The notes beneath the pieces were generated by a model. It had not been told where the DNA came from, searched no databases, and saw nothing but the letters and a program-made list of their open reading frames with translations. Below, one piece after another: positions 20,924 to 32,245 of a stretch of DNA of 64,000 bases; position 1 is the stretch's first letter, and the number at the start of each line of letters is the position of its first letter. This DNA is from Haliotis asinina (taxonomy: Eukaryota > Mollusca > Gastropoda > Lepetellida > Haliotidae), in the NCBI RefSeq assembly GCF_037392515.1, contig NC_090295.1, positions 14,403,001 to 14,467,000 on the forward strand. Direction: 5' to 3'. The position numbers and the translations under genes were made by a program.

Positions 20924-21115
20924 GCGGTCGCATCGACCATGCGCATCACGTAAACAGGGTCGCTCTGGCATTGTCAGATACTGCAGCATTTTCTGAAGTT
21001 GTGTCACGTGCTGACAATCTGACCAATCAGAGGGACACGTTGATAGTGACCACAGCTGGCCACTTCCACTCCATGATCATGGCAGGATACCCATCCAGAG
21101 GCAACAACATTCTTG
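20924..21115 (+). pseudogene. Phosphatase pseudogene exon: GGRIDHAHH and altered TADH
   Basis: GGRIDHAHHVNRVALALSDT keeps the Zn-binding Asp and His. Further on, TTAGHFHSMIMAGYPSRGNN replaces the invariant TADHSH with TAGHFH (GAC to GGC, TCC to TTC); the lost Asp is a Zn ligand in the family. The donor is CTTG|GTACGT. Confidence 0.88.
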
Positions 21116-21584
21116 GTACGTGCTTCATTGGAGTTCACAATTGGATTAAGTTTATCATATTATATTTATTTAGTTTCGTATAGTCCTGGCGCCCTTTAAA
21201 TGCCTGCGCTATGAAGATTGTATTTCATCATTTATTCGAGGTTTACAAGCAACTTTTGTGGATTTGTAAATCAAATGCAATTCCGTATTTGGACTTGTCC
21301 ATATGTTGTGGCCGATTCCCTGTTGCAACCATGCATGCTGTCTGTACGTCTCTCCATACTTTAAGCCGAAGGACAAATATAATATGATTAGAGTAATTTT
21401 CTAAAGTTTCTTTTTTCTTGACTTGTAAATTACAAAACAGAAGAAGCAAAACATGCAAAGTCCTCTCTTCCATTGGCATATCTGCGCGAAGACTCAGGGG
21501 ATGTAACTCTCTTAATTTGTAGGAAATTTGAACGGGTATGGTTTTAAGCCCCTCAGTTAGCAATAATCCAGCATTATCAATGGG

Positions 21585-21690
21585 GTGGGAGAGCGGAATG
21601 GGCTTCATGCTGCACCGATGGGGGGAATCATACTCAGGTCTACAGCGCCACAAGCGAACACTTTAACCACTAGCCTACCCCACCGAACCT
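21585..21690 (-). mobile_element. tRNA-derived SINE, head fragment
   Basis: On the minus strand GTGGGGTAGGCTAGTGGTTA (A box) and a weak B-box region are followed by a partial body. The tail is missing. Confidence 0.6.
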
Positions 21691-22239
21691 TCATATGTGA
21701 ACCACACAAGCCCCACTTGACCGAGTGTATGTGCGGGAAAACGATCAGCCACCTTCGCCCTCCGCACTACTTCTATAACGAAACCTGAACAAATATATAC
21801 AAATCTGTTGATTAACCCGTATACGACTTGTGATAGGGCGAATGCAACACAACTCCCGAAACAATTATGTCTTTGACGTGGCCTGTCCAGCGGAATTGAA
21901 TATGTTATGAATGCTGAATCTGGAACAGGTATTATATAATCTTCAGTAAGACGTCCCTCAAACACAATCTATATCGACGCTGACTTAATTCAGATTCGAC
22001 AGGTGATTTGTAACCAAATGGTCTTGGTTGTTCTCAGTCACTTTTCCATATTGCTCAGGCTTGATTTTACACTGAAATCATGCCATGGTCCGTATAATGT
22101 TGCTGCCAGGCGTAAAACAACATTCATTCACGAAAGTTAAGATCACTTTATGTGACTGAAATATATTTCGTCAAGACGTTTTAATATATGTGTAACCTGA
22201 AACAGGGGCGATAACTCAGTAACAATGACGTTCACGTTT

Positions 22240-22359
22240 GGCTTGGTGTGGTGGACACATCTCTTGACGTTGACAAATTGACATACACAACGTTGATCTA
22301 CGGAAATGGCCGAAACTTCAACTACGGGGGGCGGGGAAATCTTACGAATGATGTGACGA
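22240..22359 (+). pseudogene. Phosphatase pseudogene exon: DVDKLTYTTLIYGNG
   Basis: DTSLDVDKLTYTTLIYGNGR matches the family's D-DGKPYTTLLYGNGPG segment and runs to NDVT and the donor ACGA|GTGAGT. The 5' edge could not be placed because no acceptor in the right phase is visible, which may itself be damage. Confidence 0.75.
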
Positions 22360-22488
22360 GTGAGTAATGTGAAAGTAAAATTGTTCCACGAACGTGTTGT
22401 GATTCTTTGATGTTTCTATATTTGTTTGTGTGGGTTTTTTTTTTATGAAATCTGGTTCAATATATATTCTTTGTCATTCTTCAGGGCC

Positions 22489-22591
22489 TAGATTTTCGAA
22501 GCTCTCTTAAAGCTAAGGTAGTCGTAAGTGCCATACATTAACATTAACTTCCGATTATCGTAGCACCAAGATAGCTTCGAAAATCTATGTC
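22489..22591. mobile_element. Palindromic MITE, ~103 bp
   Basis: CTAGATTTTCGAAGCTCTCT at the left pairs with TAGCTTCGAAAATCTATG at the right, and the centre (GTAAGTGCCATACATTAAC) joins two arms. It lies in the phosphatase intron 22360-22631. Relatives lie in each BTB unit (26929, 40428, 48413, 57780). Confidence 0.75.
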
Positions 22592-22631
22592 TTGTACTCC
22601 TGATGCTTTGTCATTCTTTTACTCTTTTCAG

Positions 22632-22900
22632 CCAGTGTGAATTACACCTTTGAGGCAGCAGTGCGGCACAATATTGAAACACACGGGGGTGAAGATGTTG
22701 GTGTTTATGCACGGGGGCCCATGTCTCACCTCTTCCACGGCGTCTACGAACAGAGCTGCATTGCGAATGTCATGATGTACACTTCCTGCGTTGGACCATA
22801 TTTAGAAGACAGACAATGCGCAAGGTCCCTTCTCTCGGCTCCTACGGTGCGTCCTCAGACACGGCATTTACTTCTATTTACAGTGATACTAGAACTCTGA
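22632..22900 (+). pseudogene. Phosphatase pseudogene last exon: ETHGGEDV
   Basis: NIETHGGEDVGVYARGPMSH and LFHGVYEQSCIANVMMYTSC carry the Zn-binding His and the conserved C-terminal domain. The frame then runs to a stop after LLLFTVILEL, a hydrophobic end compatible with a GPI-anchor signal. An AATAAA lies at 23136. Part of this exon recurs at 36697, where the A/B duplication begins. Confidence 0.88.
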
Positions 22901-23813
22901 ATGTGCCCAATTTTACAAGTTTTGGCACCTTAATCTGCTAAAGCCGTTTTGAAGAATTTTTCGTAATTCTATTTTGTTTTACGTGAAGTTGTTCCTTAAG
23001 GATAAACAATGTACACAAACTACAGACACATTCTGTTTTAATTTTAAAGGTCACACGCAACCAAAAAATCAAACATACACTGTAATCACTTATTCATGAT
23101 ATATAATGCATTGCTGATCAAGAAAAACAACAACAAATAAACAGAATTATATGCATATAATCGCATATCAAAAGAGCAATATTTCGTGCTTGGGTTTACC
23201 TCCGTCGAAACGAAGCAGCCGCGATACCGAACCTAGTCAAGGCCGGTTTGAGAGCACTCAACTGTAACGAAGCCTTTTCATTGGCCACTGGTTCATTTGC
23301 CGATACGCTTAGTCGGATGTTAATTTCAAATTGCATGTGGTCAGTGATTGAAGTTGTGCATTGCATGTTGTCATTAGCAGACAGGCAGGCAGATATATAT
23401 GTGTGAATAAACCAGACATTGAGTTTTCTCTAAGACAGAGTCTGCTTATCACAGTCAACCTGATTTTTCTTTATGTAACGAGTAGATTATTTACTTGTTT
23501 GTGTACACAACCAAGATTAGACTACTGCACACGACCTCATACTCCGGGCAGGCATGCTGTTTCAAGCTCCGCGAACCTGTTCACTGTGCATGCGTAATGA
23601 GCTCAGCGCAGCATAGCTGTTGAAACCAGATTTAGCCCAACGCTTGGGGAAATTAGTGAATCGTCTGAATTCCGACTTTGCGGCCGTTTTTTTCATCGCG
23701 TTTTTTTTCAACTTTATTGGCTGAAATGGCATTTTTGATGATTTGTTTCGGTAAGTGCATACCTGAAGGTATCAAAATCTGCAAAGTTATGTTTTACGTT
23801 GCATGTGACCTTT

Positions 23814-24235
23814 AAAGATGCCACTAGCTGAAAATTTGACATTTGCAAGTTACATCTCTAAACAGCACAATTAACGTGTAAATTGTCAGTGTTCATGTTT
23901 TTGGCAAACATGTACCGACACAGACATTGACTTACATATGAAACACATTTCACATGTAGTATTCTTGTACATTTAGCACTGTAAGAGGTACAATTCTACA
24001 GACACATTATATTTCCTTAAATATGCCACTAGCTCCAAATATAACATTTGCAATTTACATATCTAAGCTGTTAAGCCGACAATTAATGTGCAAATTATCA
24101 GTGTTTGTGTTTTGGCATACATGTACCGATACAGATATTGGCTTTGATATGAAACACATTTCTTGTCCTTGTATTTCTTTTCTATTCTTGTACATTTAGT
24201 AATGTAAGAGGTACATTTCTATTTTTTGTTGCACA
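23814..24235. repeat. ~204-bp tandem repeat, 2 copies (unit A)
   Basis: ATGCCACTAGCT recurs at about 23818 and 24022, each followed by TTTGGCA-ACATGTACCGA and TTCTTGTACATTTAG. Counterparts at the start of C, D and E have about three repeats, and those units begin exactly inside this repeat. Confidence 0.8.
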
Positions 24236-24949
24236 TTAACGAGGTATAAATCGAGATCATATATTGTCTGTGTATCTTGAGTTTTATAATAGTCATGAAT
24301 GTGTATATTTCACTGTTATACGTCTGATGAAGCACTTGCTATACAGCCTAAATTTATCTTTCAAGTATAATCGTCATTAAGCTTGATTTAACGTGCGCTT
24401 TCTCACAAAATGAGTATTTCGCACCCAACCACCAGGTTATTTAATGTTTGATTTAAAGAGAACGATTTGACCGAAAGATATGGCAACCCGAAGGGAGCTT
24501 TAGGGTTGTATTGTTAAATATGAATGAATTTAGATTTTGGATTTTTGTCGGAAGTGACTAGGCGATGAACTACGAGAAGGTTTGATTCCTGCTTGCATTG
24601 TTTTTTTAATGTTTAGTGTTTGTGTGTTTGTTCATGTTTGCACTAGTTGGTTATGCGGGATTACATACGTCGTGGAACGCTAGTTTTAATAGGAAATATG
24701 CCTAAGGTTTCAAAAGTTATTTTAGTCTGCTTGGGAGAGTTTGTAGTGATAGGTGTTTGTGTGATCTCTGGAGCACCATTCTGTGTTGTCGTTAGTGTGT
24801 GCAGTGCAGTAGGATGTGTTCTGGGGTGTCTGTTTCGTTGCACTGTGCGCATTTACCTATTTGTTGGTTACATTTCATGTAGATGGGATTCAATGTGTGT
24901 GACCTGATGGTAATTTGCATATAAGTGCGAACTCGTGTATGATTTTAGA

Positions 24950-25052
24950 CACCAATGGACTGATAAAGAACATTAATGGATAGAGATAGAACATCAATGG
25001 ATAGTTCAAGAACATCAGTGGACAGATAAAGAACATCAATGGATAGATAAAG
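24950..25052. repeat. ~23-bp short tandem repeat (also B, C, D)
   Basis: AAGAACATCAATGGATAGAT and variants (ACATTAATGG, ACATCAGTGG) recur about five times. Counterparts lie at about 38450, 46435 and 55800. Confidence 0.8.
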
Positions 25053-25442
25053 AAACAACAGCATTGTCTTGATGTGGTGGCAGACACAGCTAAGGGGATC
25101 AGAGCTCCAGATAAGCTTTTGTCCACGTGGGTATGATACCCATACATTTGAAACAAAGCGGGTATTTCTATTTTCAAGTAGGTATATATACTTTTAGATG
25201 CATTTTAAAATTTGGGAATTCATTTCAATTAAATATAACAGGTGCCACATTTCTTATTCAATTATTAAATAAGACTAAATCCTCCCAATAATGCTGAATA
25301 ATGGCTAATCCAGAGCAGCTTTATCCACTTGTGTTGTAAGAAATAATATATAACAGCATCCATTTTGGCGTAAAACAAGATGCCAAGATGGATATTAGAT
25401 GATATAACAGCCATCACTTAACTCATTTTTCTTTTTTAAAAG

Positions 25443-25660
25443 GACTTGTTCCCATCGTGTTGTTTCGCTTCCATGTCGCGAATAGCTAATGTTACAAGTT
25501 CATTTATCACCGCCAACTGATTCTGATTGTGAAACACTGTACTTACCTATTAATTCATCCGCTAGTTCACTGATGAAGTAGTTTTCTGGCTGTAAAGCGT
25601 AAAAACTAGATATCTTCCTTTGAGCGTGTGGAAGCTTTCTGTCATACTTTCTCACCATAA
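25443..25660 (-). pseudogene. Conserved small ORF, frameshifted (unit A)
   Basis: On the minus strand MVRKYDRKLPHAQRKISSFY continues to DELIGKYSVSQSES, then a 5-base deletion relative to B, C and D ends the frame early. A perfect splice donor (TTAATAG|GTAAGTAC) sits inside the frame. The family is not recognised; see the intact copy at 38922. Confidence 0.4.
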
Positions 25661-26100
25661 TACATTTGTTTACAGAAAGAAAAGAGTTGGTCCCTATTTA
25701 TAGATGGGCCAATATGTGAGGGGGTTAACAAACCACGGCTGATATTCTATATCTGATGCTCATTTCAGTTGCGTTTAGAAATAATCAAGCTATTCTATCG
25801 CGAATATTTAGAGATGGATAAACATCGATAGGTTTGAATTGATACGATCACGCAACATGATTTTGATGCATTGTTAATTATTTTGATATAGCGTAAACGT
25901 AAGTATTTCGTATTTTTGCATACGCAGGCATTTACTTTTCTTCCGTATTTCAACTTTTCTACTGGGTATTTTACTGTTCTATAGCGTATTTTACGCAAAT
26001 ACGCAGCTTAACTGGAGCTCTGGGTTGTGACCAGTTATAGGATATATAACTATACAATAATTTATGAAAGTCATCCTGGTTCATTGACATGTGGTGAAGA

Positions 26101-26794
26101 CTATGAATGGAGATAAATGTCATTTGAGTTGAACATTTTTTTAAGGCGACTGTGAAGTGTTTCATTTTGGTTGCTTTTTTGGCGTGGCAATCCGCCTATG
26201 AGCCCCCGTGAATGCGGACGATGGGCCGTTCGCTTTTTACCATTAAACTTCATTGTACGTACTGCTGTGCCTGATATAGCCTGAAAAAGTGTCACCTTTT
26301 CAGCATCTGTCAGTATCTTTCGAGTAGAAACCTTTGAGGAATAATACGAGATGTCAAGCAGATTGAACCGAATTTGGAAGAGCAGTTCACCAAGAATTTT
26401 CCTCAAATTCGAATCGTGTACAGGCTCGTTTTGACGTTTACATTCCGCCTCTGCCCAGCGAAGCATTGCCTCGATGACGTAGCGTTCCTCACTAGCCAAA
26501 GAGTCGGAGGAAATGACGTCAAGAACACATGCGCGAGAGAGCTGAATGAATCCAGTTGTTCGCAACACGTCCGCCCCATGTTGGTGAATGAAAGAGAGAC
26601 AACTCTGGTACAACTGTGGCTCGTCAAAGAAATGAGCTTGTTCGATCAAGGAACACACGTTGTCGACAGACATCATATTCTTGACGAGGGCCAAGCACTT
26701 GGTCAACAGAGACTGGACGTTGTACTTCTTTGAACAGTAAAGGACAGACAGCACGTTGTCCGAATTAATGAGGACTTCATCGCAGTACAGGTAG
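26101..26794 (-). CDS. BTB-BACK gene, BACK exon (unit A)
   Basis: After the acceptor TTTGTTTCAG the frame reads YLYCDEVLINSDNVLSVLYC, SKKYNVQSLLTKCLALVKNM, then FFDEPQLYQSCLSFIHQHGA and MLRWAEAECKRQNEPV. This is the end of the BTB domain plus the BACK domain of the BTBD2/3/6 group, whose members act as cullin-3 ubiquitin-ligase adaptors. The frame ends about 50 residues after BACK, without the PHR domain usual in that group. The phase joins the BTB exon at 27632 exactly (CG + C gives Arg). The last ~25 residues (QKSNQNETLHSRLKKMFNSN) differ from B to D, which end ETAKKAEYNPYM or similar. Confidence 0.85.
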
Positions 26795-26928
26795 CTGAAA
26801 CAAACAAAAGAAGGGTGTGGGATCCAGGGTTTTTGAGAAGTGTGTGTGTTAATTGCAAATACTAGGGAGAAGTTCTCCTCAGGTAGTGTTTGCCCTCAAC
26901 CCTGAAAAGCTGGTGGCCCTAAAGACCC

Positions 26929-27022
26929 ACAGCCTAAATTTTCGAAGCTAGTGCTTAGTGCTTAGAAAGTTGTAAGTACTCTACATTAACATGAACTTAC
27001 GACCATCTAAGCGTTATGAGAG
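26929..27022. mobile_element. Palindromic MITE, right end lost (unit A)
   Basis: CTAAATTTTCGAAGCTAGTG and the centre GTAAGTACTCTACATTAAC match the element at 22489. The right inverted repeat stops at TATGAGAGCG, while B and D keep CTTAGGAAATCTAGGCCC. It sits in the BTB gene intron. Confidence 0.65.
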
Positions 27023-27286
27023 CGTAGACAGGTTGTGAATCCTGATCAGAATGTGTAGGCAGGGGCGTAACTACCATTATAAAACCCCCGGGTTTACACA
27101 TGATCATGGATAAAAGGGTTGGGCATGCCCTCAGTACTATCTAAAAATAGAACTTTGCAATCTTTCGGGCTTTCAAGAAAGAAGTGGCTTGCAATACGTC
27201 TTGCACGCCTTAAGTAATTCCCAGTATACGAAAATGTGACTACTAACAAACTTAGGTAAAGAGTGTAATTCAACTCTAATGACTGA

Positions 27287-27455
27287 CTAGTTTTCATCTG
27301 CAGAAAAACCAACATCCAAGTCAAGATTAAAGTCTTCTGAAAAGTCTGAATCCGGATGTTCAGGGTTTTCAGTTATTGTTGATGAAAATGCTGTCGGCTC
27401 CTGATCCTTCTCTAGATCCGCCCGTGATGTGTCACATACTATTTTCAAAAATGGT
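27287..27455 (-). CDS. Possible alternative acidic exon in BTB intron (unit A)
   Basis: On the minus strand, acceptor CGAAATCAG is followed by PFLKIVCDTSRADLEKDQEP and DSDFSEDFNLDLDVGFSADE, then a stop. The phase matches the BTB exon (CG + A gives Arg), so splicing here would give a BTB domain with an acidic tail and no BACK. In B, C and D an extra 8 bases after the acceptor break this junction, though the acidic frame itself stays open. Speculative. Confidence 0.25.
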
Positions 27456-27631
27456 CTGATTTCGTGTATTCCCAAAGCGAGAACAAGTAAGGCATGGATT
27501 CAAACACTAGTTTGCGTTTAACATACTTTCTTCATTAGGATTTTTTTCAAAATTGTTCTATGCTCCCTGTCAGAAAAATATACCAGTCTTGTCTGAAAAT
27601 GTAAGCGACAAAGAAATGATAACGGCCATAC

Positions 27632-27884
27632 CGTAAGAATATCTTGAAAGGTTCAATCTCTATATCAGGAACATCGACGTCATCACTTTGAGGAATCGAC
27701 CCGTTGAACATGGTGAAAAAGACGTCACTCCTGGCACCCAGCACATACTTGTGGGCACCTACGGGAGACCTCGACTGCCCGACCTTGAACTTGACGTCAC
27801 AGGCAAGCTGTTGATTAAACATCCGTCTGTTACTTCCAATGACGGTGTCTTCGGGGTTGTCAACGGGAGCCGAAGTTGCAGGAA
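27632..27884 (-). CDS. BTB-BACK gene, BTB exon (unit A)
   Basis: RRMFNQQLACDVKFKVGQSR, VGAHKYVLGARSDVFFTMFN and DVDVPDIEIEPFKIFLR form the core of a BTB/POZ domain of the BTBD6 type (AHKYVL-SxVF-MF-G). The exon ends at a donor (TTACG|GTATGG) in phase 2. Its 5' edge is set at an acceptor-like CTCCACAG, since no in-frame ATG precedes the domain; the first coding exon is not identified. The protein likely dimerises and binds Cul3 through this domain. Confidence 0.85.
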
Positions 27885-28017
27885 CTGTGGAGTTGAAAAT
27901 ACTCGGAAGATGTTTATTCTTATATGTATTAATATAAAGGCTTTAGCAAACTAGGAGGTAATGAATAAAAATCAGCAGAAGTGTGCAGGTATACTGAACA
28001 TTATCTTCATAATCCGC

Positions 28018-28156
28018 TTTGAGTGAGTTTAGTTTTACGCCGCTTTTAGCAATATTCCAATAACATTACGGCAGGGGACACCAGAAATGGGCTTCACACA
28101 ATGTACACATATGGGGAATCGATCCCCGGTCACTAGGCTACCCCATCGCCCCTGGT
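28018..28156 (-). mobile_element. tRNA-derived SINE, internal deletion (unit A)
   Basis: The tail GAGTGAGTTTAGTTTTACGC and body ACACCAGAAATGGGCTTCAC are followed by a head lacking ~35 bp (CCCCGGTCACTAGGCTACC) compared with B to D. It lies upstream of the BTB exon. Confidence 0.8.
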
Positions 28157-29077
28157 TAAAGTATGGAGCGTGGGTGTTAAGAACGGGTGCGTCATATCAT
28201 CTGATTTCGACTTTATCTCTACACTTGACCTAGAAGGCCAGACATTTGTACAAAGAATGAGGGTAGTGCAATTGCGAGGATCAGCGTTCAAATGTGACAA
28301 GCAGGTAGACAAATTGAATACTATGGGCAGGGAGGTGAAAGACTGACCTACAACTTCAACACATTTCTGGGGTGAAAAACATAAGGTCTGATTAAACCGG
28401 ACGTTAAAATAGGCGGGCTGTGCAGTTTTCGATCAGGCTTCCAGAATCACGAGTGTCACCCCTTGTGTATTTTATGTAGTGAGTGTTAAAAATCCATTTC
28501 TTCACCGATTCCGTTCAAATTTGAAATATATGTAAATTATAGCACCTAAAACATTATACGATTGCAAAAATTTAGATTTATATTTTTGAAAATTATCGTC
28601 CAAACAGAGATTCGAACTCGTGTGGTGGGTAATAAGGCCAAATGCAACATCACCCAATTTTGACACTATCTCTACACTTGACCTAGGAGTAATTGTGCAC
28701 GCCGTAATCACCAAAATTAGTCAAGGCACGATATGCATCTGGGAAACACAATTAACATTCCCCTATCAATGCTGTAGTCTGTTTATGTAGGTCCTGTTGA
28801 CTTCCACTGAAGATGACACAAGAATGGAGAAAGCTCTTTGATGGGAGAAGTCCTCTTCAAGATGCACGAGGTAGGGGTCGTGATCATTCGTCACCACTCG
28901 CCCGTTTCGGTAACCTCGCTATTCGGCTTGTCCCGGAAAAAACACGCGTTGGTCACGAGTGGGTCGTAATGTTTCTATCGATTGTTTCTCAAGGATAATC
29001 AAAATTAATGTAATGCAGGAAACACAACCGGCATTTTTTGTTGGATTGTAGACTGACATCATGCGAATATTGAAAGT

Positions 29078-30708
29078 TCGAGGATAGATTTGAATTATGA
29101 GAGTTTATTTAGCAATACATGTTTATGCAGAAAGTTCAATTTTAGCACAAGAATTGTCATGTCAACAGTTGCGCAGTTTCCAAGGTAGGTCACTCCATGG
29201 TAGCCACGTTTGATAATTGGAGTCGATGACCATGTGAAAGTAAATCGATGAGTAACAAGTTCGAGGATAGATTTGAATTATGAGAGTTTATTTAGCAATA
29301 CATGTTTATGCAGAAAGTCCAATTTTAGCACAAGAATTGTCATGTCAACAGTTGCGCAGTTTCCAAGGTAGGTCACTCCATGGTAGCCACGTTTGATAAT
29401 TGGAGTCGATGACCATGTGAAAGTAAATCGATGAGTAACAAGTTAAAGGATAGATTTGAATTATGAGAGTTTATTTAGGAATACATGTTTATGCAGAAAG
29501 TCCAATTTTAGCACAAGAATTGTCATGTCAACAGTTGCGCAGTTTCCAAGGTAGGTCACTCCATGGTAGCCATGTTTGATAATTGGAGTCGATGACCATG
29601 TGAAAGTAAATCGATGAGTAACAAGTTCGAGGATAGATTTGAATTATGAGAGTTTATTTAGCAATACATGTTTATGCAGAAAGTCCAATTTTAGCACAAG
29701 AATTGTCATGTCAACAGTTGCGCAGTTTCCAAGGTAGGTCACTCCATGGTAGCCACGTTTGATAATTGGAGTCGATGACCATGTGAAAGTAAATCGATGA
29801 GTAACAAGTTCGAGGATAGATTTGAATTATGAGAGTTTATTTAGCAATACATGTTTATGCAGAAAGTCCAATTTTAGCACAAGAATTGTCATGTCAACAG
29901 TTGCGCAGTTTCCAAGGTAGGTCACTCCATGGTAGCCACGTTTGATAATTGGAGTCGATGACCATGTGAAAGTAAATCGATGAGTAACAAGTTCGAGGAT
30001 AGATTTGAATTATGAGAGTTTATTTAGCAATACATGTTTATGCAGAAAGTCCAATTTTAGCACAAGAATTGTCATGTCAACAGTTGCGCAGTTTCCAAGG
30101 TAGGTCACTCCATGGTAGCCACGTTTGATAATTGGAGTCGATGACCATGTGAAAGTAAATCGATGAGTAACAAGTTAAAGGATAGATTTGAATTATGAGA
30201 GTTTATTTAGGAATACATGTTTATGCAGAAAGTCCAATTTTAGCACAAGAATTGTCATGTCAACAGTTGCGCAGTTTCCAAGGTAGGTCACTCCATGGTA
30301 GCCATGTTTGATAATTGGAGTCGATGACCATGTGAAAGTAAATCGATGAGTAACAAGTTCGAGGATAGATTTGAATTATGAGAGTTTATTTAGCAATACA
30401 TGTTTATGCAGAAAGTCCAATTTTAGCACAAGAATTGTCATGTCAACAGTTGCGCAGTTTCCAAGGTAGGTCACTCCATGGTAGCCACGTTTGATAATTG
30501 GAGTCGATGACCATGTGAAAGTAAATCGATGAGTAACAAGTTAAAGGATAGATTTGAATTATGAGAGTTTATTTAGGAATACATGTTTATGCAGAAAGTC
30601 CAATTTTAGCACAAGAATTGTCATGTCAACAGTTGCGCAGTTTCCAAGGTAGGTCACTCCATGGTAGCCACGTTTGATAATTGGAGTCGATGACCATGTG
30701 AAAGTAAA
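29078..30708. repeat. 183-bp tandem array, 9 copies (unit A)
   Basis: Repeats start at 29078, 29261, 29444, 29627, 29810, 29993, 30176, 30359 and 30542, exactly 183 bp apart. Two types alternate irregularly: TCGAGGATAG with TTTAGCAATACATG, and TAAAGGATAG with TTTAGGAATACATG (starts 29444, 30176, 30542). Repeats differ at only a few positions, implying very recent expansion. The final repeat ends at AAATTGACGACTGTC, which is also the edge in the other units. Confidence 0.97.
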
Positions 30709-32234
30709 TTGACGACTGTCATGCCGAAGAGAGGATTTGATTGGTGACATGGGGAGAATATGAAGCAAATTCTCGTTTGTTGCACCTTTACTTTGTTGGA
30801 ATATTGCTCAGTGTGGCGAATAACTCACAGACCATGTATACGAGCATGCTTTTATAAATGTGCTACGCAAAATGTGGTGGCTGTCGCCACAGCGAGTAAA
30901 CGAGTTTAGCACTCAACAAAGTCTCCACCAATATGGCTATATGTATAATCGTATCATTTCCATGTTCCATTGCTTTAATTAGCAAACTTTTTGCTTTTAA
31001 TTCACAAACTGATCCATTAAGATGCTTGATTGATTCGACTGAAGGCAAGATGTCAACATGAAAGTAGTTGACCGTATATTATGGACAAAGGTCAGATCAA
31101 TACCAATAAATGGATGGGAATATATTTACCCTTGTCCCACTACAACGTCTTTGTAATTCTCCCTTTGTCATAATTACCTTAGCCGCAAAATATTTTCAGG
31201 AAAATGTGTTTCGACGCAAATGTGGTGAAAAATTTAAATATGTAACATACCAACCTTGTTGAAACAAGAAGAGGATTTGTTTCGGTGTTTACAGCACAGA
31301 GTATATACTCACGTGTCTCTGTGAAATTTTCTGCGAAGAAGCCTAGACCGAGACCGCACAGTGAAGTGAAATCATACATTAACTTTTGCGATAGGCTATT
31401 TTTTAATGGCCAGCCAGTTTGATCCGGCGCACCCAAGGCAAAGCCACATCAGTTAGCCCTTCTTGCTCGAACCAATATTGCAAATGTCAGTGGGAGACAT
31501 GTTGCGGCTACTTTGCAGAACGAACTCTCGGTAAGAAAAGTAAAAATTGTGAAAGTAAAGAAATTAGCATTACCTTCCCGTATAATAAAGTCGTGCTGGT
31601 GATACATCTTGCCAACAACGCAGTTGCAGCCAAATCGAAAGTGAAAGCAAACTCCGGTAATTTCGTGTCGGGGTCACGTGCAGGAGTCATGTGACATTTT
31701 ATCTGCGTGTGTTGCACTTGATATTAGGTTTGAGAAAAGGCGAGCTGAATTCAACAAGATCAGTCGTTTGCTGTTGATGGTTATGTATAAAGCAAGAAGC
31801 CACGTGATCAAAACAGTGTCACGGTGTGCAAAGGTAAAAGTATGGCTCATCGTCGAAAACACATACAAAATACCCGGATGTGGCAAGCGGCTACAGATTC
31901 GCCGATATGATGTTATCAACGCTATTTTTGTAGGAAACACATGGTATTTTGTGTGAAATAGATGAATATATCTTTATCACACAAGGTTAGCAAAATCAAA
32001 ACTTTAAATGATATTTAAGATACAAATTACGTTTTTGTCTTACATCGTGGAAATCCCCTAACACCGGAGTACAACACTGTTCACAATAAGAAAAGACGTA
32101 TCTAAGTTTATACGACGATTCAGTAGAGACTGGGTTCCCAATCCCAACGCGCAATCAGGTCATTACAACAGGTGGAAGAGAATATGACATATGCCAGACA
32201 CGAATTCGAAGGACTGTGCTTCAAAATAGTTCAA
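30709..32234. other. Conserved single-copy part of unit A, no gene called
   Basis: Frames of 60-92 codons occur on both strands (for example 31678-31956 plus), and some persist in B to D, but I recognise none, find no clear splice sites, and opposite-strand frames are equally open. B to D counterparts lie at 42791-44283, 51665-53156 and 60327-61828. Confidence 0.4.
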
Positions 32235-32245
32235 TCCTACGAGAG

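Larger units (their letters stand above)
14123..22900 (+). pseudogene. Alkaline phosphatase gene, broken, intron-containing
   Basis: Ten exon segments spell an animal alkaline phosphatase, the secreted or GPI-linked metalloenzyme that hydrolyses phosphate monoesters using two Zn and one Mg. Recognisable blocks in order are NVILFLGDGMGIPTVTASRI (metal-binding Asp), [82 protein letters not shown] and NIETHGGEDVGVYARGPMSH. Splice phases agree between most exons, so it is an ordinary duplicated gene and not a retrocopy. It is broken: single-base shifts lie in the exons at 15451, 16729 and 17708, the exon at 15844 lacks the serine motif and carries an extra ~30 bp, and the expected TADH motif is TAGH. 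The last exon was also copied to 36697. I infer loss of enzymatic function. Assembly errors could explain single indels but not the whole set. Confidence 0.9.
22901..25430. other. Noncoding left part of unit A
   Basis: This stretch holds a ~204-bp tandem repeat and a ~24-bp repeat, listed separately. I see no supported gene; the 86-residue plus-strand frame near 24647 is not conserved in the other units. Confidence 0.5.

Noticed and set aside
24647-24907. 86-codon hydrophobic frame in unit A
   Set aside because: It is not kept open in the corresponding sequence of units B to D and has no family match.
26374-26733. Long plus-strand frames opposite the BACK exons (also 39868, 47856, 57222)
   Set aside because: They are antisense shadows of the BTB-BACK coding sequence, which has the recognisable domain.
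29078-30708. Regularly spaced repeats resembling a CRISPR array
   Set aside because: The whole 183-bp unit is repeated with no unique spacers, in an animal genome. It is a satellite-like tandem array.
31419-31956. Several 70-90 codon frames shared by all four units
   Set aside because: Both strands are equally open, no domain is recognised and no splice sites support them. Sharing is expected from recent duplication.
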